From Actinomycetota bacterium (lineage in GTDB: Bacteria > Actinomycetota > Actinomycetes > Nanopelagicales > Nanopelagicaceae): a stretch of 5,722 nucleotides of DNA. The notes beneath the pieces were generated by a model, which saw only the letters and a list, made by a program, of their open reading frames with translations, searched no databases and had not been told where the DNA came from. Made by a program: the position numbers and the translations under genes. The DNA is taken from contig WLPB01000075.1 in the NCBI GenBank assembly GCA_009698975.1, forward strand, positions 1 to 5,722. Reading direction: 5' to 3'. This document shows, one piece after another, positions 1-4,895 of this stretch (position 1 is the first letter of the stretch; the number at the start of each line of letters is the position of its first letter).

Positions 1-618
1 ACCATAAAGGCATTCGCCGGTGAGGCAATCCCGGCAGAGTTACCTCCTCACGTCAGCGCTCTCATTCCCCTTGGTGGCGCAATGGGAGCCTTAGATGATC
101 TCGTTGCTCCATGGCTACCTGCGGAGCGCACCCTTATTCAAAAAACTGTCTCCGACGGAACACCTGTTATCGGAATATGTCTCGGTGCTCAGCTTCTCGG
201 TGCGGCAATGGGAGGAACGGTCTCACGATTGGATTCCAATGAGATTGGAATTTACGAGATCTCGCAGGTTGCACTTGATGACATTATGAATGTTGGCGAG
301 AGCACGCTCTCTACGCAGTGGCATGAAGATTATGTCTCCGTTCTACCGCAAGGGGCAACACTTCTAGCGAAGAGCGATACCTGCCCTACACAAATCTTTA
401 AGGTTGCTGAATTGTGTTATGGGATTCAGTGCCACCCAGAGGCAGATGCCTCAATTGTTGAGCTATGGGAAGAGAAGCCAGATAACGCGTTTAAGAGTTT
501 CGGATTGCAAAAAGTCTCAGATTCGATCAGAGCTGCCGAGCCAGAATTGGCTGCTTCATGGAAGCAGCTGATTCAAAACTGGGGCCGAGCAGTACTAAAA
601 GCTAGCGCGGAGAAATAA
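1..618 (+). CDS. Class I glutamine amidotransferase (GMP-synthase-like), 5' end cut off by window
   Basis: The reading frame is open from base 1, so the gene starts upstream; 205 C-terminal residues are visible and perhaps 30-40 are missing. Seen: GGAMGALDD at visible residues 25-33, as in class I amidotransferases; the nucleophile elbow GICLGAQ with Cys60; QWHED around 106-110; and the catalytic His-x-Glu in QCHPEAD (His145, Glu147). The Cys-His-Glu triad is therefore complete, and the protein should hydrolyse glutamine to release ammonia for an acceptor. No synthetase domain follows, so this is a stand-alone amidotransferase domain resembling the GMP synthase type rather than GuaA itself. 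The acceptor cannot be told from sequence. No signal peptide can be assessed because the N-terminus is absent. Its last 17 bp overlap the end of the convergent methyltransferase gene. Family call secure, specific role unknown. Confidence 0.9.
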   Translation, partial: TIKAFAGEAIPAELPPHVSALIPLGGAMGALDDLVAPWLPAERTLIQKTVSDGTPVIGICLGAQLLGAAMGGTVSRLDSNEIGIYEISQVALDDIMNVGESTLSTQWHEDYVSVLPQGATLLAKSDTCPTQIFKVAELCYGIQCHPEADASIVELWEEKPDNAFKSFGLQKVSDSIRAAEPELAASWKQLIQNWGRAVLKASAEK

Positions 619-1360
619 CTGCGGTACCTTTTTCGTGCCGTAAAAAGGTGAGTTTATGGTTTGGCATTGCGGCTGCAAAAGCTGCGGCCAATTTCTTCTC
701 ATCTTCCCGATCCGCATCATCTAAAACCACAGTTGCACGCTTGGATAAGAGCGGCAAGAGATGCTCGATTGCAGGATAGCGGGCATCTGGATTTATTGAG
801 CTCGGAGGACCATCGATGACAAGCAGGTCTATGTTCTTTATTCCGATCAGCGCCTCAGGTGAATACCACTTGTAACCCGCAGGATATGTCAGAAGTTCAT
901 TGATTCGAATTTGAACTCCAGTTACTTTATGTTCTTTCAACATTTCTCTGGTCGCTTCGCCAAACTCAATAGAGTGATCGAGACTAATAATGCGCTTTGC
1001 TCCTGATTTTGCAGAGACAAGAGTCGAGACCCCGGAACCAAGTTCTACTACGAGCTTTGGCTTGCTCTTTCGAACGATAGAAGAGAGCGTTAACAGAAAA
1101 TCCGGTGATGCTGCCCAACCACGGGATGGTGGAAGAGTTGCTGACAACTTGAGCGTCGGGAGTAATTGTTCGAGCGCTTCAACCTGGTGGTAGTGATGAC
1201 CGAGTTCGCCCTTGATTGCAGCGCCTTGTCCCTTAATCTCCTTACTCATCTGCTTGGAAAGACTGTTGATTCTTATCGCCATTTTGCGCTGCATGGCAAG
1301 AATGTAGATCAGCAGTATCAGCGAAAGAACAAGTCCGGCAGCTTCGAGCGGGTTTCTCAT
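602..1360 (-). CDS. Membrane-anchored class I SAM-dependent methyltransferase
   Basis: The protein has 252 residues. It starts with one hydrophobic segment (about residues 7-23) followed by a basic stretch, suggesting a signal-anchor that leaves the enzyme at the inner face of the membrane. Residues 27-65 are polar and probably helical. A Rossmann methyltransferase domain follows: SAM-binding motif I LVVELGSGVST at 103-113, an acidic strand end SLDHS near 126-130, DLLVIDGPP at 178-186 and VVLDDADR at 211-218. This pattern resembles the Methyltransf_24-type families, and the substrate cannot be read from it. It lies 39 bp downstream of the HIT gene on the same strand, so it may be the last gene of that unit. 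No Shine-Dalgarno precedes the ATG; instead TAAGAT stands 6 nt upstream. Its end overlaps the convergent amidotransferase gene by 17 bp. Fold confident, substrate unknown. Confidence 0.85.
   Translation of the reverse strand: MRNPLEAAGLVLSLILLIYILAMQRKMAIRINSLSKQMSKEIKGQGAAIKGELGHHYHQVEALEQLLPTLKLSATLPPSRGWAASPDFLLTLSSIVRKSKPKLVVELGSGVSTLVSAKSGAKRIISLDHSIEFGEATREMLKEHKVTGVQIRINELLTYPAGYKWYSPEALIGIKNIDLLVIDGPPSSINPDARYPAIEHLLPLLSKRATVVLDDADREDEKKLAAAFAAAMPNHKLTFLRHEKGTAVISPR
626..649 (+). repeat. Perfect 8-bp inverted repeat just past the amidotransferase stop; possible terminator
   Basis: Arms ACCTTTTT (626-633) and AAAAAGGT (642-649) pair perfectly around an 8-nt loop, beginning 7 nt after the TAA of the amidotransferase. 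It lies inside the 3' coding part of the opposing methyltransferase gene. The position suits a terminator for the rightward gene. However, the stem is AT-rich and no U-tract follows the right arm, so it could be a coding coincidence. Confidence 0.25.
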
Positions 1361-1372
1361 ATTGAAATCTTA
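1361..1372 (-). promoter_or_regulatory. Candidate leaderless -10 (TAAGAT-N6-ATG) for the methyltransferase
   Basis: On the minus strand TAAGAT (1372-1367) is followed by exactly 6 nt (TTCAAT) and the ATG at 1360. This fits the actinobacterial TANNNT -10 placed so that transcription starts at the start codon. No -35 match and no Shine-Dalgarno are visible. If real, it gives the gene its own promoter in the 39-bp gap after the HIT gene. Confidence 0.4.
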
Positions 1373-1399
1373 AAGCGTAGAAGTGAAATAACGGAGTAG

Positions 1400-1813
1400 C
1401 TAGCCTCGATGAAAGCCAATTATTTGCTGAACGCTTTCAAGTTCTGATTCCACTCCTGGCACAATGGACCATGGCTTATGCAGAGAATCTGCCTCCCAAC
1501 GAGGAATTACATGGAAATGGATATGAAAGACGCTCTGCCAGCCCGCACTCTTATTCATCTGAAAGATTGTGACTCCTTCAGGGGATAATTTCTGCGTCAA
1601 AATATCCGCCACTCGCTTCGCCCGCAGTGCTAAGCCCGCATAGAGCTCCTCCGGTATCGACTGAATATCTCGGTGATGTGTTTTTGGAATAACGAGCGAA
1701 TGGCCTCTGTTCGCTGGAAAGATGTCGAGGAAAGAGAGAAACTCATCATCTTCATATATTTTACGAGCTGGGATGTCACCCGTGATGACTTTGCAGAAAA
1801 GGCAATCGTTCAT
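1400..1813 (-). CDS. HIT-family nucleotide hydrolase/transferase
   Basis: The 137 residues match a compact bacterial HIT protein over its whole length. Seen: an N-terminal CLFCKV with a Cys4-x-x-Cys7 pair, which in many HIT proteins binds zinc together with a downstream His (His46/47) and the first His of the HIT motif. The motif itself is HIHFHVIP at 97-104, where His99 is the expected nucleophile. The upstream NKSAGWQSVFH stretch (87-97) is the phosphate-binding loop, in the AxWQSVFH style seen in Actinobacteria. Such enzymes split phosphoramidates or dinucleoside polyphosphates such as adenosine 5'-phosphoramidate or Ap4A in the cytoplasm; which one here is unknown. The start lies 8 nt after the hydrolase stop, so the two are probably cotranscribed. 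Family very secure, substrate inferred only at family level. Confidence 0.93.
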   Translation of the reverse strand: MNDCLFCKVITGDIPARKIYEDDEFLSFLDIFPANRGHSLVIPKTHHRDIQSIPEELYAGLALRAKRVADILTQKLSPEGVTIFQMNKSAGWQSVFHIHFHVIPRWEADSLHKPWSIVPGVESELESVQQIIGFHRG

Positions 1814-1830
1814 ACAATCAATTATCTCCC
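1814..1830 (-). promoter_or_regulatory. Translation start region of the HIT gene: weak SD or internal -10
   Basis: Minus-strand sequence before the HIT ATG contains GGGAGA (1830-1825), a purine-rich stretch 11 nt from the start, which is rather far for a ribosome-binding site. It overlaps GATAAT (1826-1821), which stands 7 nt before the ATG and matches TATAAT at five of six positions. The hydrolase stop codon sits within it. Translational coupling, a weak SD, or a leaderless internal promoter are all possible. Confidence 0.25.
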
Positions 1831-2643
1831 GTTCTTTCTGGATTCAACGAATAGCCGTGAGTTTTCAAAAATAATGTCCGCGTCATAGTCCAGAGTTGCG
1901 ACGTGGTAGCTATTGAGGAGCTCAATTCGCTGCTTCTGTATTGAACCAGTACATTTCATGATAATTTCCGTATTCGAAACTGGAAGCGTGTGATCTTCTT
2001 TGCTATGAAAGAGCATCATCGGCACAGTTACATCATGCAATCTCTTTCTTGTATAGCTCAACATTTTTATGAGCTGGTAAGCACCGACCGCGGGCAGAAC
2101 ATCGTAACCATGTTCAGTTACGCCAGGCTTTTTGATGTCATCACCGACTGACTTTCGCTCTTTCTTAAATCGCGAGAGGAACCAGGCAACCTGCGGTGGT
2201 ACAAATTTCACATGAGCCATCGGATTGACTAAGACAATTCCTGCTATTGACGAAGAGTGAGTGAGTGCCACATTTAAGGCGGTTGCTCCACCCATTGATA
2301 AACCAAAGATGAAGACTGTAAAACCTTGAGAATGCGCCCATTCGAGTTCCGCTTCTACCTTGGCAGGCCATTGCTGCCATTTCACACGATTGAGATCCAT
2401 CCCTTTTGTGCCGTGCCCTGGAAGCAAGGGGACTGAAATAGTGAAACCACGTTCAAGAAAGAACTCGGCCCAAGGTCGCATTGAAATCGGTGACCCTGTG
2501 AATCCATGCAGGAAGATGATTGCAATATTTGCATTTTCGTCAGTGCCTATAGCCCGCCAATCCTGCATTGTTCCGGCAGGTGCATCGTGGACGCTCATAC
2601 GAGTAAGAGTAGAGGCTGAGGCGTTGACCGGCAAAGATGTCAT
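1822..2643 (-). CDS. Alpha/beta hydrolase, carboxylesterase / monoacylglycerol lipase type
   Basis: The protein has 273 residues and no signal peptide or membrane segment, so it is cytoplasmic. Seen in order: the oxyanion-hole motif HGFTGSP at 46-52; LLPGHGTKG at 73-81; the nucleophile elbow GLSMGG at 114-119 with Ser116; the acid in HSKEDHTLP, Asp217; and the catalytic His247 in NSYHVATLDYD. The complete Ser-Asp-His triad with GLSMGG and SYHVxTLDYD is typical of bacterial Est30-like carboxylesterases and related monoacylglycerol lipases, which hydrolyse short acyl esters. The exact substrate is unknown. Met16 and Met26 are alternative starts. The ATG at 2643 is chosen because the divergent promoter-like palindrome lies directly before it. 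It heads a leftward unit with the HIT gene 8 nt downstream. Confidence 0.88.
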   Translation of the reverse strand: MTSLPVNASASTLTRMSVHDAPAGTMQDWRAIGTDENANIAIIFLHGFTGSPISMRPWAEFFLERGFTISVPLLPGHGTKGMDLNRVKWQQWPAKVEAELEWAHSQGFTVFIFGLSMGGATALNVALTHSSSIAGIVLVNPMAHVKFVPPQVAWFLSRFKKERKSVGDDIKKPGVTEHGYDVLPAVGAYQLIKMLSYTRKRLHDVTVPMMLFHSKEDHTLPVSNTEIIMKCTGSIQKQRIELLNSYHVATLDYDADIIFENSRLFVESRKNGR

Positions 2644-2646
2644 ATC

Positions 2647-2660
2647 AAGGACTTATCCTT
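2647..2660. promoter_or_regulatory. Palindrome in the 22-bp divergent gap; candidate bidirectional promoter
   Basis: AAGGA-CTTA-TCCTT is the core of the gap between the hydrolase (leftward) and the exonuclease (rightward). On the plus strand TATCCT (2654-2659) lies exactly 6 nt before the exonuclease ATG. On the minus strand TAAGTC (2655-2650) lies exactly 6 nt before the hydrolase ATG. The two hexamers share the TA at 2654-2655. The same arms give AAGGA on each strand, 14 nt (plus) and 12 nt (minus) before the ATGs, rather far for ribosome binding. TTGACC at 2624-2629 is a good -35 match, but it is 24 nt from TATCCT and so badly spaced. Confidence 0.45.
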
Positions 2661-2665
2661 AAGCC

Positions 2666-3364
2666 ATGGAAAACCAGGAGACTCTCTCAGAATCCTGGCA
2701 ATCATCCATTCAGGAAATTGGTACTCCACTACACAGTACGACCTTTGTTGTTTTAGATCTCGAGACTAGCGGCGGTGCGCCACATCGTGGAGCCGGAATT
2801 ACTGAAATCGGTGCAGTAAAGATTCGCAGCGGCGAGGTCATAGATACCTTCTCTACACTTGTAAATCCGGGACATCCCATACCGCCGTATATAACAACGC
2901 TGACCGGAATAGATGATGCGCTCGTTAATGATTGTCCACCTATTGAGCATGTAATTGAGGATCTTCTTGAATTCTTGGGTCCGATAGACAATGTCTTTGT
3001 GGCACAGAACGCACCATTTGATCTCTCATTTATCAAGGCGGCGCTATCACTCCATGGTTATCAGTGGCCTGCGTACCGGGTTCTCGATACCGCAATAATC
3101 GCACGACGAGCTCTCTCGAGAGATGAAGCACCCAACTGTAAATTAGCTACCTTGGCAGAAATCTTTGGCGCAGAAATCAAACCAAGTCATCGCGCACTCG
3201 AAGATGCGCAGGCAACAGTTGATGTGCTCCATGGTCTCTTTGAAAGACTGGCAGGATTTGATGTCTACACAGTTGAAGAAGCTTTAAGTTTTAGCGCTCC
3301 AAAGAAGAGTCAGCTAAAGAAATCTCAGTCGATAGAGCGGCCCAGCGCTGCAGCAGATCTGTAG
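2666..3364 (+). CDS. DnaQ-like DEDDh 3'-5' exonuclease (Pol III epsilon-type)
   Basis: The 232-residue protein carries an RNase T/DnaQ exonuclease domain at about residues 25-198. Exo I is DLETSGG with Asp31 and Glu33; Exo II is AQNAPFDLSFI with Asp119; Exo III is HRALEDA with His175 and Asp180. All five DEDDh residues are present, so it should be an active two-metal 3'-5' exonuclease for proofreading or DNA repair. The flanking text (ITEIGAVKIRSGEV, NPGHPIPPYITTLTGI, TVDVLHGLFERL) resembles actinobacterial proteins in which this domain is fused to a UvrC/Cho-like GIY-YIG nuclease. Here the protein stops soon after YTVEEALSFSA in a Lys/Ser-rich tail, so that second domain is absent. The last 74 bp overlap the end of trpD on the other strand. 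Exonuclease activity is confident; an epsilon subunit role is less so. Confidence 0.9.
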   Translation: MENQETLSESWQSSIQEIGTPLHSTTFVVLDLETSGGAPHRGAGITEIGAVKIRSGEVIDTFSTLVNPGHPIPPYITTLTGIDDALVNDCPPIEHVIEDLLEFLGPIDNVFVAQNAPFDLSFIKAALSLHGYQWPAYRVLDTAIIARRALSRDEAPNCKLATLAEIFGAEIKPSHRALEDAQATVDVLHGLFERLAGFDVYTVEEALSFSAPKKSQLKKSQSIERPSAAADL

Positions 3365-4352
3365 CTTTCCCCGAATCTATTGCCTCAATTGCACGAGGCA
3401 TGCTCTTCTCAATTCTCTCGTGTAGCGATAAATCTAGTTCGCCATCAAATGCTGCAATCGTCGCCGCAGTGTTAAGCAGGACTATGTCGCGATACGCGCC
3501 ACGTTCACCAGCGAAAATCCGCTTAGTGATATCGGCATTCTCTTGACCGTCGCCACCTTTAACGGCAGATATCGGCGCCGCATCTAATCCAAAATCACGG
3601 GCGTCAATTCGATCACTTGATATTGAGTTCTTGCCGATACTCAGGACAGAGGTTGCGCCATCGAGAGTGATCTCATCGAGTCCATCGTCGCCTCTGAAAA
3701 CGAAACCATCGCAACCTTTAGCAGCCATTACTTGAGCCATCACCAGATGAATTCGCTCGTCGGCAACTCCAATTGCTGCCGCTTGTGGTCTCGCCGGGTT
3801 TGCTAGCGGACCAAGGAAATTGAAAACTGTAGGTGTCCCGAGCGCTTTACGGGCCGGAGCTGCATTCTTCATTGCTGGGTGGAAGACGGGTGCAAAACAG
3901 AAACCGATACCGAGTTCGCGGACAGTTCGCTCAACACCTGCTGCGTCTAAATCGTATGCAATACCAAGGGCTCCATAGAAATCAGAAGCGCCAGATTTTG
4001 ATGAGACTGCGCGAGATCCATGCTTAACGACTCGTGCACCTGCTGCGGCAGCAACTATCGCTGCGGTCGAGGAAATATTTATTGTATGAGCCCCATCTCC
4101 CCCAGTACCAACAGTGTCGACTGCTCGCTCTTTGATAGAGATTGGGGTTGCGTGACGATAAAGCTGCTCGACCAGAGCTGCTACTTCATCGGCGGAGGCG
4201 CCTTTTTTATGAAGGGCGAGTAGAAATGCTTTAATGGATTCAAGATCTGCTTCTTCTCGCAGAATCGAGTCAAGTACAGATTGAATTTCAGAGCTTTCCA
4301 GATCTAACCCTGACTCCATCCGTGCGATAAATTCGTTCCAGAGCAAGGTCAT
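3291..4352 (-). CDS. trpD: Anthranilate phosphoribosyltransferase
   Basis: TrpD joins anthranilate to PRPP to give phosphoribosylanthranilate, the second committed step of tryptophan synthesis, in the cytoplasm. The 353 residues fit the family's usual 340-350. Seen: the glycine-rich PRPP loop DTVGTGGDG at 79-87; NISS at 92-95; KHGSRAVSSKSGASD at 110-124; FAPVFHPAMK at 153-162; TVFNFLGPLANP at 175-186; GDDGLDE at 221-227 with the metal-binding acids; and GGDGQENA at 266-273. The KHGNR motif reads KHGSR: Ser113 replaces an Asn that is normally conserved and contacts anthranilate. The start (MTLLWNEFIARM) aligns with the usual short N-terminal helix. It begins 15 nt after the receiver gene, with no clear SD, so it probably depends on that gene's transcript. 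No other trp gene is in view. Its C-terminal 24 codons overlap the exonuclease gene. Confidence 0.95.
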   Translation of the reverse strand: MTLLWNEFIARMESGLDLESSEIQSVLDSILREEADLESIKAFLLALHKKGASADEVAALVEQLYRHATPISIKERAVDTVGTGGDGAHTINISSTAAIVAAAAGARVVKHGSRAVSSKSGASDFYGALGIAYDLDAAGVERTVRELGIGFCFAPVFHPAMKNAAPARKALGTPTVFNFLGPLANPARPQAAAIGVADERIHLVMAQVMAAKGCDGFVFRGDDGLDEITLDGATSVLSIGKNSISSDRIDARDFGLDAAPISAVKGGDGQENADITKRIFAGERGAYRDIVLLNTAATIAAFDGELDLSLHERIEKSMPRAIEAIDSGKATDLLQRWAALSTEISLADSSLER

Positions 4353-4367
4353 AGAAAGAACACTTAC

Positions 4368-4793
4368 TTAGCGAACTACGACGCTTTTGGCGCGAATTAA
4401 ATCCGCAACGGTATTGGCCAAAGTGAAGGGATCAACTGGGTGCATCACACTTGCCTCGGCTCGGGACCAAGCGGCAAGCCAAGCATCTTCTTTGCGAGCG
4501 ACAATGAGGAGTACTGGCGGACAGTTGAAGACCTCATCTTTGAGCTGTCGGGCGACGCCCATGCCACCCTCGGGGGCTGCTTCGCCATCGAGAATAAAGA
4601 GATCGATGGGACGCTCAGAATCTGGCTTGATTCCATCGACATAGAGTCTGAGGGCATCTGCGGTCGCAAACTCGCGAATCTCATGTTCACCTAGCTCTGG
4701 AGATACCTTGCTGCCAAGTGCCGATTTTATCGCCGACCTGGTTGTGGAATCGTCTGAATAGAGAACGAAGTTGAGTTTACGTGCGGTTGCCAT
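4368..4793 (-). CDS. Atypical response-regulator receiver protein without output domain
   Basis: Starting at the ATG at 4793, the protein is 141 residues and is a single CheY-like fold. Seen: LNFVLYSDDS at 8-17 with an acidic pair (Asp14, Asp15); a strand FILDGEA with Asp69 at the phosphoacceptor position; GGMGVARQLKDE at 76-87; VLLIVAR at 94-100; and VMHPVDPF at 116-123. The usual Thr/Ser after strand 4 is Ala and the usual Lys of the KP motif is His118, so phosphorylation chemistry is doubtful. There is no DNA-binding domain. Similar single-domain proteins sit beside ctaE and trpD in other Actinobacteria as far as I recall; their role is unknown to me. Upstream in-frame starts exist (GTG at 4829, ATG at 4823), but the TACACT-N6-ATG promoter and the inverted repeat at 4813-4832 favour 4793. 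trpD follows after 15 nt. Confidence 0.8.
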   Translation of the reverse strand: MATARKLNFVLYSDDSTTRSAIKSALGSKVSPELGEHEIREFATADALRLYVDGIKPDSERPIDLFILDGEAAPEGGMGVARQLKDEVFNCPPVLLIVARKEDAWLAAWSRAEASVMHPVDPFTLANTVADLIRAKSVVVR

Positions 4794-4805
4794 GGTGAAA
4801 GTGTA
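4794..4805 (-). promoter_or_regulatory. Candidate leaderless -10 (TACACT-N6-ATG) for the receiver-trpD unit
   Basis: On the minus strand TACACT (4805-4800) is followed by TTCACC (6 nt) and then the ATG at 4793. It matches TANNNT at the distance expected when transcription starts at the A of the ATG. No SD precedes this ATG. The -35 region (TGAAAA at 17-bp spacing) is poor and falls within the 4813-4832 inverted repeat. It supports 4793 as the true start. Confidence 0.5.
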
Positions 4806-4812
4806 GTCCGCA

Positions 4813-4832
4813 GAGGTGAGCATTTTCACCTC
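4813..4832. promoter_or_regulatory. Inverted repeat 1, CRP-like operator candidate
   Basis: GAGGTGA (4813-4819) and TCACCTC (4826-4832) are perfect 7-bp arms around 6 nt. The core GTGA-N6-TCAC is the central part of the CRP/GlxR-type site TGTGA-N6-TCACA, although the outer T/A are G/C here. Its centre is about 30 bp upstream of the receiver ATG, over that gene's expected promoter, and about 85 bp upstream of ctaE. It shares AGGTG-N8-CACCT with the repeat at 4847-4868, 35 bp away. Confidence 0.45.
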
Positions 4833-4846
4833 AAAACCGGAGGAAA

Positions 4847-4868
4847 AAAGGTGCTTCTCGGCACCTTT
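4847..4868. repeat. Inverted repeat 2; operator half of a pair, or leftward terminator hairpin
   Basis: AAAGGTGC (4847-4854) and GCACCTTT (4861-4868) are perfect 8-bp arms with the loop TTCTCG. Read as minus-strand RNA, the stem ends in a run of six U (4849-4844), like an intrinsic terminator, where it could stop leftward transcripts before the receiver gene. In the plus direction there is no U-tract. It also has AGGTG-N8-CACCT in common with repeat 1, so it could instead be a protein-binding site about 50 bp upstream of the ctaE start. Confidence 0.45.
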
Positions 4869-4874
4869 AAATAG
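4851..4874 (+). CDS. Possible 7-codon leader ORF upstream of ctaE
   Basis: A GGAGG Shine-Dalgarno (4839-4843) stands 7 nt before a GTG at 4851, which opens a frame of seven codons (MLLGTFK) ending in TAG at 4872-4874. This SD is as good as the one before qcrC and serves no other start. The frame covers most of the hairpin at 4847-4868, so translating ribosomes would open it. It would only matter if a rightward transcript begins upstream of about 4839. The candidate leaderless ctaE promoter at 4896 would bypass it. Seven codons could easily arise by chance. Confidence 0.25.
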   Translation: MLLGTFK

Positions 4875-4895
4875 GCTTTCTTACCCAATGTCGGG

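Noticed and set aside
990..1399. Plus-strand frames of 67 and 77 codons opposite the methyltransferase
   Set aside because: They run antisense to the SAM-binding domain and N-terminal anchor, have no family features and no SD.
2624..2629. TTGACC as a -35 box for the exonuclease promoter
   Set aside because: It sits 24 nt before the TATCCT hexamer, too far for a normal 16-19 bp spacer, and no better -10 lies at the right distance.
2710..3036. 108-codon open frame on the minus strand opposite the exonuclease
   Set aside because: It lies fully antisense to conserved catalytic motifs, shows no recognisable domain, and its composition follows from the exonuclease codons.
3112..3123. Perfect 12-bp palindrome TCTCTCGAGAGA in the exonuclease gene
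   Set aside because: About one such palindrome is expected by chance in a window this size, and it encodes ordinary residues (LSR) of the exonuclease domain.
3381..3400. TGCCTC-N8-GAGGCA hairpin 16 nt past the exonuclease stop, as a possible terminator
   Set aside because: Only a 6-bp stem with an 8-nt loop and no U-tract; it lies in trpD coding for conserved-looking residues (PRAIEA).
4387..4694. Overlapping open frames of 84-85 codons on the plus strand opposite the receiver gene, and an 81-codon minus frame
   Set aside because: All are shadows of the receiver reading frame, with low-complexity Ser/Ala-rich products and no supporting start signals.
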